NCBI RefSeq assembly: GCF_030699305.1 | Contig: NZ_JAUYNB010000013.1 | Span: 186,001-250,000, forward strand | Direction of reading: 5' to 3' | Length of the DNA stretch: 64,000 bases | From: Novosphingobium sp. | GTDB lineage: Bacteria > Pseudomonadota > Alphaproteobacteria > Sphingomonadales > Sphingomonadaceae | Shown here: piece by piece, positions 47,550 through 57,346 of the stretch | Layout of the letters: each line of letters starts with the position of its first letter | Numbering within the stretch: position 1 is the stretch's first letter | The notes under the pieces: model-generated | What the model saw: only the letters and a program-made list of their open reading frames with translations | Told to the model about the DNA's origin: nothing | The model's database searches: none | Made by a program: the position numbers and the translations under genes

Positions 47550-48305
47550 TTAGCCCTCCTGGCCTTCGGCCTGTTCGACGGCCACCGCTTCAGCGGGGGT
47601 GTCGGCAGCGGCCGAATTGTTGCTGTTGGCAGCCTGCTTCAGGCCGGCGGGATAAGGTGCTTCAGCGTGGCGCGAGACCTTCACCGAGTCCTTGACAGTC
47701 AGCCAGCTGTTCTTCGAGCCAGGGACCGAGCCCTTGACGAAGATCAGCCCACGTTCGTCGTCAACGCGCACGACTTCCAGGTTCTGCTGGGTGCGGTTGC
47801 GGTCGCCCATGTGGCCGGCCATCTTCTTGTTCTTGAACACGCGGCCCGGATCCTGACGGTTACCCGTCGAACCGTGGGCACGGTGGCTGATCGAAACGCC
47901 GTGGGTTGCGCGCATACCGCCGAAACCCCAACGCTTCATCGCACCGGCAAAGCCCTTGCCCTGGGTGTGGCCCGAAATATCGACCAACTGACCCGGAACG
48001 AAGTGCGACGCAGCGATCGTCGAACCGACTTCAAGCAACGCGTCATCAGCTACGCGGAATTCAACCACGCGAGCCTTGAGCGGCACTTCAGCCTTGGCAA
48101 AGTGTTCACGCTGCGGCTTCGCAACGTTCTTTTGCTTGGCCTGGCCCGCACCGAGCTGAACCGCGACATAACCGTCACGGTCATCGGTGCGCACCGAAAC
48201 CACCTGGCAATCTTCCAGCGCCAGAACGGTTACCGGCACGTGCCGACCGTCCTCCTGGAAAAGGCGGGTCATCCCCACCTTTTTGGCGATCACGCCAGTG
48301 CGCAT
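47550..48305 (-). CDS. rplC: 50S ribosomal protein L3
   Basis: A 251-residue uL3, about 40 residues longer than E. coli, with an acidic/Ala-rich C-terminal tail ([20 protein letters not shown], then EGQEG). The core has [32 protein letters not shown] and [27 protein letters not shown]. Start at 48305, preceded by the rpsJ-rplC spacer of 266 bases. Confidence 0.96.
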   Translation of the reverse strand: MRTGVIAKKVGMTRLFQEDGRHVPVTVLALEDCQVVSVRTDDRDGYVAVQLGAGQAKQKNVAKPQREHFAKAEVPLKARVVEFRVADDALLEVGSTIAASHFVPGQLVDISGHTQGKGFAGAMKRWGFGGMRATHGVSISHRAHGSTGNRQDPGRVFKNKKMAGHMGDRNRTQQNLEVVRVDDERGLIFVKGSVPGSKNSWLTVKDSVKVSRHAEAPYPAGLKQAANSNNSAAADTPAEAVAVEQAEGQEG

Positions 48306-48571
48306 GATCCATTCTCCATAAACAGAGGCCTGCCCGGGCCCATCCCGAACAGGCATGTCCAGCCCATTTTGTGATACGAGCCCCGTCCGGGCTGGGTGCT
48401 CCCTGACCGGTGCGAAGCACCAGACGGAAGCGAGACGGGGGACGCATTCCCGGCCATCCGACCGGAGGTATCCCTGTGTCCGGGCGGGTTTCCCCGCCAA
48501 GCCGGCCGAAACCGGAAGGAGTTGAGCAGCGCGTTACCGAACTGCCCGGAACTGGTAATCGAGCTGGCGGA
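48306..48571. other. Long spacer between rpsJ and rplC
   Basis: 266 bases without a gene, unusually long for the S10 operon, where most junctions are 0-60 bases. It is GC-rich and contains several short inverted repeats, but no T-run terminator or clear promoter was seen. Confidence 0.5.
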
Positions 48572-48883
48572 TTACGCCAGCTTGATCTCGACGTTGACGC
48601 CAGCAGCCAGATCGAGCTTCATCAGCGCGTCCACGGTGGTGGCGTTCGGCTGCACGATGTCGAGCAGACGCTTGTAGGTGCGAACTTCGAACTGCTCACG
48701 CGACTTCTTGTCGATGTGCGGCCCGCGGTTCACGGTAAACTTCTCGATCTTGGTCGGCAGCGGAATGGGGCCCCGGATCAGCGCGCCGGTGCGGCGAGCG
48801 GTTTCCGCAATTTCACCAGTTGCCTGGTCCAGCACGCGATGATCGAATGCCTTCAGGCGAATGCGGATATTCTGAGCTTCCAT
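48572..48883 (-). CDS. rpsJ: 30S ribosomal protein S10 (NusE)
   Basis: A 103-residue uS10 with [45 protein letters not shown] and [21 protein letters not shown]. Also NusB partner in antitermination; nusB is in this window. ATG at 48883 is the usual start; 48889 would add two residues. Downstream of the tuf terminator. Confidence 0.97.
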   Translation of the reverse strand: MEAQNIRIRLKAFDHRVLDQATGEIAETARRTGALIRGPIPLPTKIEKFTVNRGPHIDKKSREQFEVRTYKRLLDIVQPNATTVDALMKLDLAAGVNVEIKLA

Positions 48884-48926
48884 GTCCAACTACCGATGAG
48901 AAAGAGCCAAAAACAAACCAGACCGC

Positions 48927-48954
48927 CGCTCTTTCCCGCTTTCGTGAAAGAGCG
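48927..48954 (-). promoter_or_regulatory. Hairpin in the rpsJ (S10) leader
   Basis: Stem CGCTCTTTC / GAAAGAGCG with a 10-base loop, followed on the minus strand by a T-rich stretch (TTTGTTTTT) about ten bases on and the rpsJ start 44 bases after the stem. It could be an attenuator. Confidence 0.4.
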
Positions 48955-48963
48955 AGCAGCCTG

Positions 48964-48999
48964 AAAAACCGGCCCGCAGGAGAACGAATCTCCTGCGGG
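48964..48999 (-). terminator. Rho-independent terminator between tuf and rpsJ
   Basis: Perfect 11-base stem CCCGCAGGAGA / TCTCCTGCGGG, 5-base loop, then CCGG and TTTTT on the minus strand, 13 bases after the tuf stop. Confidence 0.85.
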
Positions 49000-49012
49000 A
49001 GCGCGGCCTATA

Positions 49013-50203
<1,191 letters not shown>

Positions 50204-50294
50204 TGTCTCAAACCTTCTTTTCGCTTGATATCGAATCTGCGGGAATGGACGGCGCCCGCTGAATCAGGCGCCGCCCCTAGTATCATCTTGCCCC

Positions 50295-52367
50295 TTAGGC
50301 AAGCTTCTCCTTCACTTCGGCCGCGACGTTTGCCGGGACCTCGTCATAGTGAGAGAAGAACATCGAGTAGTTGGCCCGGCCCTGGGTGAACGAGCGCAGC
50401 TGGTTCACGTAACCGAACATGTTCGCCAGCGGCACCAGCGCCTCGACGACTTGCGCGTTGCCGCGCGTGTCGGTGCCCTGGATCTGACCGCGACGGCTGT
50501 TCATGTCGCCGATGACGTCGCCCAGGTATTCTTCCGGGGAAACGACTTCGACCTTCATGATCGGCTCGAGCAGCTTGATGCCGGACTTCTGCGCCACTTC
50601 GCGCATCGCACCGCGACCCGCGATTTCGAACGCCAGCGCCGAGGAGTCGACGTCGTGGTAGGCACCGTCATACAGCAGCACTTCGAAGTCGATGATCGGG
50701 AAGCCGATGAGCGAGCCGGTTTCGGCCGTTTCACGGAAGCCCTTTTCAATCGCGGGGATATATTCCTTCGGAATGTTACCACCCTTGATTTCGTCCTTGA
50801 AGACGAAGCCCGAACCGCGCTCACCCGGCGTGACCTTGACCTTCACGCGGCCAAACTGACCGGTACCACCCGACTGCTTCTTGTGGGTGTAGTCGATGTC
50901 CACCGGCTTGCCGAGGTATTCGCGATACGCCACCTGCGGCGCACCGACGTTGGCCTCGACCTTGAATTCACGGCGCATGCGATCGACGATGATGTCGAGG
51001 TGAAGCTCGCCCATCCCCTTGATGATCGTCTGGCCTGATTCATGGTCGGTCGACACGCGGAACGAGGGATCTTCAGCCGACAGGCGGTGCAGTGCCACGC
51101 CCATCTTTTCCTGATCGGCCTTGGTCTTGGGTTCCACCGACAGTTCGATCACCGGCTCGGGGAATTCCATGCGTTCCAGCACGATCGGGTAGCGTTCCGA
51201 ACAGATCGTATCGCCGGTCGTCGTTTCCTTCATGCCCGCAAGCGCGATGATGTCGCCTGCGAAGGCTTCTTCAACGTCCTTACGCTCGTTCGCGTGCATT
51301 TCGAGCATGCGGCCGACCTTTTCCTTCTTCCCCTTGACGGAGTTGAGGTAGGTGCCCTTGGTCAGCGTGCCCGAATAGATCCGGATGAACGTCAGCGAGC
51401 CCACGAACGGATCGTTCATGACCTTGAACGCCAGCGAGCTGAACGGTGCTTCGTCGGTCGGCGGACGGCTGTCTGCCTCGTCGCTGTCAACCTTGACGCC
51501 CTTGACGTCTTCGATGTCCAGCGGCGAGGGCATGAAGTCCACGACCGCGTCGAGCAGCGTCTGCACGCCCTTGTTCTTGAACGCCGAGCCGCACAGCACC
51601 GGCACGAAGGCCTGCGCCAGCGTGCCCTTGCGGATCAGGCGCTTGAGTTCGGCGGCGTCGGGAATGTTGCCATCGAGATAGGCTTCCATCGCGTCGTCGT
51701 CTTGCTCAACGGCCAGTTCGATCAGCTTTTCGCGGTATTCGGCGGCCTTGTCGGCAAGGTCGGCCGGGATATCGACGTATTCGAACTCTGCGCCGAGGCT
51801 TTCATCCTTCCAGATGATGCCGCGTTCGTTGATCAGGTCGACCAGGCCGACGAAGTCGCCTTCGGCGCCGATCGGCAGATACAGGACGGCCGGCTTTGCG
51901 CCGAGACGGTCGATGATCGTCTGGACGCAGTAGTAGAAGTTCGCGCCGGTGCGGTCGAGCTTGTTGATGAAGCACATCCGCGGCACGCCGTACTTGTCGG
52001 CCTGGCGCCAGACGGTTTCGGACTGGGGCTCAACCCCGGCCACGCCGTCGAACGCGGCCACGGCACCGTCGAGCACGCGCAAGCTGCGTTCGACTTCGAT
52101 GGTGAAGTCAACGTGGCCGGGGGTGTCGATGATGTTCAGGCGGTGGTCGTTCCAGAAGCAGGTCGTCGCGGCGGACGTGATCGTGATGCCGCGTTCCTGT
52201 TCCTGTTCCATCCAGTCCATGGTCGCGGCGCCGTCGTGAACTTCGCCGATCTTGTAGGACTTGCCGGTGTAGTAAAGGATGCGCTCGGTCGTCGTGGTCT
52301 TGCCAGCGTCGATGTGCGCCATGATACCGAAATTCCGGTATTTTTCAAGGGGATGGCCGCGTGCCAT
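50295..52367 (-). CDS. fusA: Elongation factor G
   Basis: A 690-residue translocase GTPase starting [31 protein letters not shown]. GTPase motifs [17 protein letters not shown] and NKLD are intact. Domains II-V follow in usual order. A 91-base gap with a GC-rich hairpin separates it from tuf. Confidence 0.99.
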   Translation of the reverse strand: MARGHPLEKYRNFGIMAHIDAGKTTTTERILYYTGKSYKIGEVHDGAATMDWMEQEQERGITITSAATTCFWNDHRLNIIDTPGHVDFTIEVERSLRVLDGAVAAFDGVAGVEPQSETVWRQADKYGVPRMCFINKLDRTGANFYYCVQTIIDRLGAKPAVLYLPIGAEGDFVGLVDLINERGIIWKDESLGAEFEYVDIPADLADKAAEYREKLIELAVEQDDDAMEAYLDGNIPDAAELKRLIRKGTLAQAFVPVLCGSAFKNKGVQTLLDAVVDFMPSPLDIEDVKGVKVDSDEADSRPPTDEAPFSSLAFKVMNDPFVGSLTFIRIYSGTLTKGTYLNSVKGKKEKVGRMLEMHANERKDVEEAFAGDIIALAGMKETTTGDTICSERYPIVLERMEFPEPVIELSVEPKTKADQEKMGVALHRLSAEDPSFRVSTDHESGQTIIKGMGELHLDIIVDRMRREFKVEANVGAPQVAYREYLGKPVDIDYTHKKQSGGTGQFGRVKVKVTPGERGSGFVFKDEIKGGNIPKEYIPAIEKGFRETAETGSLIGFPIIDFEVLLYDGAYHDVDSSALAFEIAGRGAMREVAQKSGIKLLEPIMKVEVVSPEEYLGDVIGDMNSRRGQIQGTDTRGNAQVVEALVPLANMFGYVNQLRSFTQGRANYSMFFSHYDEVPANVAAEVKEKLA

Positions 52368-52445
52368 GGGTATTTCCTTTGAAGAGAGTTTGGGGCCCGA
52401 ACAGCCCCGCCCTCTGGTTCAGTTTCGTGACAGCCTGAAGACGAC

Positions 52446-52916
52446 TTACCAGCGATAGTGGCTGAACGCACGGTTGGCGTCGGCCATGCGGTGGGTGTCT
52501 TCGCGCTTCTTGACCGCGTTGCCGCGGTTGTTGGCGGCGTCCAGCAGTTCAGCCGAGAGGCGCGCGGCCATCGTCGTTTCGCTGCGGTTGCGCGCGGCGG
52601 TGATCAGCCAGCGGATCGCCAGCGCCTGGGCGCGTTCCGGACGGACTTCGACCGGGACCTGATAGGTGGCACCACCGACGCGGCGCGAACGCACTTCGAT
52701 CTGCGGCTTCACGTTGGCCAGCGCATCGTGGAACAGCGCAATCGGGTCCGATTTGGCGCGCGTTTCCATGGTGGCCATGGCACCATAGACGATGCTTTCA
52801 GCAACCGACTTCTTGCCGTCCATCATGAGGTTATTCATGAACTTGGACAGAATCTGATCCTTGAACTTCGGATCAGGCAGGATTTCCCGCTTCTCGGGAC
52901 GACGACGACGTGACAT
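52446..52916 (-). CDS. rpsG: 30S ribosomal protein S7
   Basis: A 156-residue uS7 ([35 protein letters not shown], and the tip [12 protein letters not shown]), nucleating the 30S head. 78 bases before fusA. A palindromic repeat lies upstream, before rpsL ends. Confidence 0.98.
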   Translation of the reverse strand: MSRRRRPEKREILPDPKFKDQILSKFMNNLMMDGKKSVAESIVYGAMATMETRAKSDPIALFHDALANVKPQIEVRSRRVGGATYQVPVEVRPERAQALAIRWLITAARNRSETTMAARLSAELLDAANNRGNAVKKREDTHRMADANRAFSHYRW

Positions 52917-52965
52917 GTCACATATTCCTTTGCATCAACCCGGCCCTGCACTGTGCCCGCTTTCG

Positions 52966-53069
52966 TCACCCTGAACTTGTTTCAGGGTCCATCCAGCGGT
53001 TGGCCTGGCCGTGTGAATTCTTAAACCCGGGCTTGCGGCACCATGGATCCTGAAACGAGTTCAGGATGA
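52966..53069. repeat. Long imperfect inverted repeat between rpsL and rpsG
   Basis: 27-base arms at 52966-52992 and 53043-53069 (about 22-23 of 27 match), 50-base spacer. Each arm also folds on itself, as CCCTGAA-x-TTTCAGGG and the like. The core CCTGAA...TTCAGG is a common intergenic repeat type. It lies in the str operon transcript. Confidence 0.7.
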
Positions 53070-53091
53070 CCTGATGCCTGCGGCCGTCAGG

Positions 53092-53463
53092 TCACTTCGG
53101 ACGCTTGGCGCCGTACTTCGAACGGCTCTGCTTGCGATCCTTGACACCCTGGGTATCGAGCACGCCGCGCAGCACGTGGTAACGCACGCCGGGAAGATCG
53201 CGCACACGCCCGCCGCGGATCAGCACGACCGAGTGCTCCTGCAGGTTGTGGCCTTCGCCCGGAATGTACGAAATCACTTCGCGCTGGTTGGTCAGGCGGA
53301 TCTTCGCGACCTTGCGCAGTGCCGAGTTCGGCTTCTTCGGGGTCGTGGTGTAAACGCGGGTGCAAACGCCGCGCTTCTGCGGGTTCTGCTCCATCGCAGG
53401 GACCTTGCTCTTGGCCTTCTGCGGAACGCGACCCTTGCGGATCAGCTGGTTGATAGTAGGCAT
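53092..53463 (-). CDS. rpsL: 30S ribosomal protein S12
   Basis: A 123-residue uS12. The streptomycin-site lysines lie in the [12 protein letters not shown] and [13 protein letters not shown] segments; the sequence keeps the wild-type K in TPKKPNS and in the VRDLPGVRY stretch. Starts at ATG 53463 ([12 protein letters not shown]). Its promoter is upstream in the 395-base gap shared with the divergent accessory genes. Confidence 0.98.
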   Translation of the reverse strand: MPTINQLIRKGRVPQKAKSKVPAMEQNPQKRGVCTRVYTTTPKKPNSALRKVAKIRLTNQREVISYIPGEGHNLQEHSVVLIRGGRVRDLPGVRYHVLRGVLDTQGVKDRKQSRSKYGAKRPK

Positions 53464-53858
53464 GAAGTACTCTTCACCTTGGTTGTGGCCGAAGCGGACA
53501 GGTGAAGGAATGCGGGTCCCGCGAAATGCGCTTACCGGGGCAAGGCAAAGCCCGCCGCCACACATCACACGAGCCGAAAACGCTCCACCCGGACAACTGG
53601 ACCGGGTTACTTTGACGGCTTGCCAGGGTTCCCCCGACGCACCGCCAATGTTCAGCTCAACCGGAACGCAGGCAAAGCCCGCCTCCGGAAGTCGCGGCCC
53701 CTAGTGTGATTCCAACACAGGGTCAAGCGGAATGGGCCGCTGGGCCGTGACTGCCTACATCGCGCCTTGAGCCTTGCCTTCTATTTAAACCGCTTGCACG
53801 CCGCGTGTATTCACTGACAAATAGCACCCGGCATCAGCCACAAGTCGGAGACTTGCGC
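53464..53858. other. Divergent control region between rpsL and the lipase cassette
   Basis: 395 bases without a gene. It must hold the str operon promoter (minus) and the cassette promoter (plus). A candidate str site lies at 53698-53726. For the plus direction TTGCAC near 53791 followed by TATTCA or ACAAAT is weak. Nothing else stands out. Confidence 0.5.
53698..53726 (-). promoter_or_regulatory. Candidate promoter of the str operon
   Basis: Minus strand: TTGACC (53726-53721), 17-base spacer, TAGGGG (53703-53698), about 235 bases before rpsL. Weak -10 by TATAAT standards but like the rpsM and rplO sites. Confidence 0.4.
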
Positions 53859-54197
53859 ATGTTGACGATCAGTCAAGGCGTGGTGACATCATTTGAAGGA
53901 GAAAAGGCGCTCCAGCGCAGGGAGCGCTTTTCTCGGTGGGTGGCCTCGTTGCAGCCAGTCACAGGCGCACTTGCGCCACATCAGATCAGTCAGGCCCCGG
54001 ACCTGTTCCTTGATGAGGCAAGGCGCGCGGGAATTGACACGGAACCGCGGCTGTTCGTCTATGCCCTCGCCCGCCTGCTCATACCGGAAATGAATGGGCT
54101 GCAATACATGCAAACCATGGACACGGTCTTTGCGCCGCTGGACACCGCGTTGAAAGTAGAGACGATCGTTCAAATCCGGGATCGCCCAAATGGCTAG
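53859..54197 (+). CDS. Small helical protein upstream of a lipase effector, possible adaptor/chaperone
   Basis: A 112-residue, mostly helical protein beginning MLTISQGVVTSFEGEKALQRR, with a central ARRAGIDTEPRLFVYALARLL segment. The pattern (MLTI start, a basic helix with RFSRW, GI-x-x-E-x-RLF-x-Y) resembles small proteins often placed directly before type VI secretion lipase or PAAR effectors; I could not confirm the family. CGGAGAC lies about seven bases before the ATG. Its stop overlaps the lipase start by eight bases, so the pair is coupled. Confidence 0.6.
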   Translation: MLTISQGVVTSFEGEKALQRRERFSRWVASLQPVTGALAPHQISQAPDLFLDEARRAGIDTEPRLFVYALARLLIPEMNGLQYMQTMDTVFAPLDTALKVETIVQIRDRPNG

Positions 54198-55083
54198 CGC
54201 GCCACTCATGCAAAGTTGCCCGGTCGATGGCGGCTGTCCGCAAGCGCAAAGCGAGTTGCGCGAGATGCAGCAATGGCGGCAGGATGCCGATGTCGCCAAT
54301 GCGGCCTACGGGCGCCCTCCGCCGCAGACCATTGCCGCCCCCGCCAATCAGATCATTCCACCCAAGCCTATCCCGCCGATGGCGCTGGTCGATGATCCGA
54401 AAGAACTGGCCAAGGCCGGCCTGAGGCCAGAAGATCTGAAAATCGAAGGCACCAATTTTGGAGCAGTCGTCTATAAAAGCGGTGAGCCACCAGCCTATAC
54501 CGTCTCGTTCAGGGGGACGGAGGAATGGTTCGGCAGCGACATGGGCGCAAACAAGGATCAGGCCCTGGGGAAGAACGATACGGCTTACTACAGCCGTGCG
54601 CAGGAAATCGCCAGGAAGATGGAAATCCACAACCTCCAGAACGGTTCGCCTTCGCCACCCTCGAAATTTGTCGGTCATTCGCTCGGCGGAGGATTGGCGA
54701 GCGCGGCGGCGGTCGCGGTTGATGGCAACGCCACCACGTTCAATGCCGCCGGCCTCCACGCCAACACGATTGCGGCTGGTGGCCGTCCCAACGGCAAAGT
54801 CGTGGCGCTCCACGTCAAAGGTGAAGCATTGACGGCACTTCAGGAGAGCACGCCCGCGCCCGACGCTTTCGGCACGCGCAAGATCGGGCTGGACCCCCCG
54901 TTCAATCTGACGCGCGACCTGCTGGCGCAAGGCCTGGGTGCTGCCTTGTTGGGCATCAAGGGCATTCTCGCGGCGGAAGCAGTCAGGTCCGGTCTGCTGC
55001 ACAAGATGGGAAATGTGGTAGACAGTCTGGACGGGGCGCTGGGCACCGCACACGATAACGTCAAAGCGAAATGTGGGGGCTGA
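54190..55083 (+). CDS. Class-3-lipase-type protein, probable secreted antibacterial effector
   Basis: A 297-residue protein without a signal peptide. Lipase_3 hallmarks: VSFRGTEEW (105-113), nucleophile Ser164 in GHSLGGG, an Asp near 225 or 234, and a His at 271 in LLHKMGNVVDSL, a spacing typical of lipase effectors. The N-terminus has two Cys (SCPVDGGC) and a Pro/Ala linker (41-65). A hydrophobic stretch at 246-262 could insert in a membrane. No signal peptide but an ankyrin lipoprotein next door fits delivery by another system, such as type VI secretion. Confidence 0.72.
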   Translation: MASAPLMQSCPVDGGCPQAQSELREMQQWRQDADVANAAYGRPPPQTIAAPANQIIPPKPIPPMALVDDPKELAKAGLRPEDLKIEGTNFGAVVYKSGEPPAYTVSFRGTEEWFGSDMGANKDQALGKNDTAYYSRAQEIARKMEIHNLQNGSPSPPSKFVGHSLGGGLASAAAVAVDGNATTFNAAGLHANTIAAGGRPNGKVVALHVKGEALTALQESTPAPDAFGTRKIGLDPPFNLTRDLLAQGLGAALLGIKGILAAEAVRSGLLHKMGNVVDSLDGALGTAHDNVKAKCGG

Positions 55084-55101
55084 AAAGGATATGCACGCAC
55101 C

Positions 55102-55563
55102 ATGGCCCGATCCTGGCACTTCGGCGTTCTCGCACTCGCGGCCCTGCTGTTGGGGTGCACGGACATGACGCCCGCCCCCCCGGGCTCGTCACCCTTGGCC
55201 AACGCCGTGGTCAACCGTGAAGCGGCCATGGCCATGCAACTGCTGGATTCCGGCGCTTCTCCGAACAGCGCGGATGAACGTGGCACCGCAGCCCTGATTC
55301 TCGCTGCGGTTACGGATCAGTATCGCCTCGCCAACTTGCTGGTTCAGCGGGGGGCCGACGTCTGGGCTGCCGACAGCATGGGTTATACGGCAGCGATTTA
55401 CGCCAGCACTTCACGGCTCGATGATGAGAGCGATGAGGGCAAGGCCCGCCTTGTGTTCATTTCAACGATGCGCGCAGCGGGCTATTCGTGGCCTCCGCCG
55501 TGGCCCAAGGACGTGCTGGCCATGAAAGACGCAGGTCGTTGGCCGCCGCGCCCCGCGCAATAG
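55102..55563 (+). CDS. Ankyrin-repeat lipoprotein, likely immunity protein
   Basis: A 153-residue protein with a lipoprotein signal (lipobox LLGC, Cys19), then about two to three ankyrin repeats (LANAVVNREAAMAMQLLDSGASPNSADERGTAALILAA, LANLLVQRGADVWAADSMGYTAAIYA). Lipidation would place it in the periplasm, facing a lipase attacking membranes. It starts 19 bases after the lipase stop. Ankyrin proteins are known as immunity partners of some lipase effectors; assignment here is inference from context. Confidence 0.68.
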   Translation: MARSWHFGVLALAALLLGCTDMTPAPPGSSPLANAVVNREAAMAMQLLDSGASPNSADERGTAALILAAVTDQYRLANLLVQRGADVWAADSMGYTAAIYASTSRLDDESDEGKARLVFISTMRAAGYSWPPPWPKDVLAMKDAGRWPPRPAQ

Positions 55564-55693
55564 CCGCACTTTCAGCCCGGTAGTTCGGCCCGGTAGTTCG
55601 GCCAGACTTTCGCTCCAACCGCCGTCAAACCATTTTCCTACACCGCCCACCCTGCGTTAAGTTGATCCTCCAACGGGGAATCCAACAAACCAG

Positions 55694-56521
55694 GTGGAGT
55701 GTGGTTCCTTGCGCGATCCCGACAGTTTTGATGATGAGGGCGAGGTAACAGGCCCTCCCCCAACCCCTCCCGCAAGCGGGAGGGGCGAAATCTGGCCCCC
55801 AACCTCGCCCGCCAGTGAGCGGGAAGCGATCTGGTCGCCGGCCTCGTTCGCCAGCGAGAGCGCGGCTGTGGGCTGTGCCTCGCCGCGCCCGTGGAAGCGC
55901 ACATCGCGCACCGCGTTTGCCGATCTGCCGCCCGAGCCGGACGATCCCTTGCTGGGGTTTGCGCCGTATCTCCACCGGATGCCGCGCCGCAATTCGATCA
56001 CGCCGGACCGGCAGCGCGAGTTTATCGCGGTGCTGGCGGCGACGGGGATCGTGACGCAGGCGGCGCGGCGGATCGGGGCTTCGCTGGAGGCGCTCTATCG
56101 GCTGCGCCATCAGCCGGGGGCCGAGGGCTTTGCCGCCGCGTGGGAGGCCGCGATTGACCGGGGGATCGCGCGGCTGGAGGATTGCGCGCTGGAACGCGCG
56201 CTGACGGGCGAGGAACGGCCGGTCGTGCGCGGGGGTGAGGTGGTGGCGACCTGGCGGCGCTATGACACCGCGCTGCTGCTGTTCCTGCTGCGCCAGCGCC
56301 GGGCCCAGCGCTGGACCACGACGGCCCCGCACTTTGCAGTGCTGCGGCCGGGCCATCCGGTTTATGAGCGGCTGCGCGCCGAATGGGCGCTGGGCGATGC
56401 CGAGGACCAGCAGGCGGTCTATGACAGCATCGACGCGATGATCGACCAGATGCGGCTGAACTCCATCGCGAATGCCGCGTTGCTGGCGGAGGACGATCCG
56501 GAGGAGGAGGAGGACGCCTAG
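55694..56521 (+). CDS. Uncharacterised HTH-like protein with repeat-derived N-terminus
   Basis: A 275-residue protein. From about residue 75 (AFADLPPEPDDPLLGFAPYLHRMPRRNSITPDRQREFI) it looks like a family of sphingomonad hypothetical proteins with a helix-turn-helix-like segment (VTQAARRIGASLEALYRLRHQPGAEGFAAAWEAA), as in terminase-small-subunit-type DNA binders. The first 60 residues are Pro/Ser/Ala-rich and encoded by a palindromic repeat region (CCCCTCCCGC/GCGGGAGGGG at 55764-55785). Start uncertain: GTG 55694 or TTG 55709. Function unknown. Confidence 0.55.
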   Translation: MECGSLRDPDSFDDEGEVTGPPPTPPASGRGEIWPPTSPASEREAIWSPASFASESAAVGCASPRPWKRTSRTAFADLPPEPDDPLLGFAPYLHRMPRRNSITPDRQREFIAVLAATGIVTQAARRIGASLEALYRLRHQPGAEGFAAAWEAAIDRGIARLEDCALERALTGEERPVVRGGEVVATWRRYDTALLLFLLRQRRAQRWTTTAPHFAVLRPGHPVYERLRAEWALGDAEDQQAVYDSIDAMIDQMRLNSIANAALLAEDDPEEEEDA

Positions 56522-57153
56522 AGACTGAACGCGGGCCGCTCGGCCAGCCGGGCGCGCCAGGCGGCGATGTTCGGCCTGCCCTCGGTGGGATCGAACCGCA
56601 GGACGCGGGCGAAATCGATTGCCACGGCGGCGGTGATATCGGCCACGCTGAACCCGCTGGCGGCGACATACTCGCGCCCCGCCAGGTGCGTGTCGAACCG
56701 GTCGAGGAAATCGAACAAACGGGCGCGGCCGCGTTCGGCGAGCTGCGGGATCTGGGCGTAATTGACCGGGCCGGGCAGCGCGCGGTCCTTCATCGCCGGG
56801 GCGGTGTTGCGCATCGCCTCGGCGATGGGGATGAAACAATCGTGCTCAATCCGCGCGTTCCAGCTGGCGATTTCGGCCTTGTCGAGCGGGGTCCGGCCCA
56901 GCAGCGGCGGTTCGGGCTTCACCGCTTCGGCCCAAGCCAGGATCGCGGCGTTGTCAGTCAGCGCAGGCGCGCCGTCCTCCACCAGCAGCGCGGGCACGGT
57001 GCAGGCCGGATTGACCGCGCGGAAGCCCTCGGCCAGCTGCTCGCCCGCCGCCAGATCGACGATCGCGGTGTCATGGGCGATCCCCTTTTCCGCCAGCACG
57101 ATCCGTGCACGGCGCGGGCTGGGGGCGCGGAGGTAGTCATAGAGAATCGGCAT
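56518..57153 (-). CDS. Glutathione S-transferase family protein
   Basis: A 211-residue cytosolic GST. The N-terminal thioredoxin fold holds YDYLRAPSPRRARIVLAEKG (with Ser13 in the glutathione-activating position), the cis-Pro segment CTVPALLVEDG and a C-terminal all-helical domain (ASGFSVADITAAVAIDFARVL). The ATG at 57153 is preferred since GGGAG lies six bases upstream. Substrate unknown. Divergent from tonB. Confidence 0.88.
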   Translation of the reverse strand: MPILYDYLRAPSPRRARIVLAEKGIAHDTAIVDLAAGEQLAEGFRAVNPACTVPALLVEDGAPALTDNAAILAWAEAVKPEPPLLGRTPLDKAEIASWNARIEHDCFIPIAEAMRNTAPAMKDRALPGPVNYAQIPQLAERGRARLFDFLDRFDTHLAGREYVAASGFSVADITAAVAIDFARVLRFDPTEGRPNIAAWRARLAERPAFSL

Positions 57154-57241
57154 CGGCATCTCCCGTTTCACCCAGCCTAGCACCATGCGGATCGATTGCG
57201 ATTGAAGACTGGTTTCCGCTACGGCATCCGCGATTCGTTCA

Positions 57242-57270
57242 TTGACGGTTATGGTATGTTGTAACATACC
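57242..57270 (+). promoter_or_regulatory. Candidate tonB promoter with overlapping Zur-box-like palindrome
   Basis: TTGACG (57242-57247), 17-base spacer, then CATACC (57265-57270). Over the spacer and -10 lies GGTATGTTGTAACATACC (57253-57270): 8-base arms with a 2-base centre. It resembles alphaproteobacterial Zur operators (core ATGTTATAACAT), so binding would block the promoter. Confidence 0.5.
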
Positions 57271-57346
57271 TAGTGCGTCGCCCCGGTGCGACTCAGGATA
57301 AGCAAAGGGCCGTCGGGGCGCCGTCACCAGAACGGAGGGTGCCACC

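Noticed and set aside
50204-50294. Terminator between fusA and tuf
   Set aside because: GC-rich inverted repeats (GGCGCC pairs and CTTGCC/GGCAAG) are present but no T-run follows, so read-through into tuf is likely.
54079-55119. Minus-strand open frame of 346 codons opposite the lipase gene
   Set aside because: The plus strand has the lipase elbow GHSLGGG and coupled neighbours; the minus frame has no motif.
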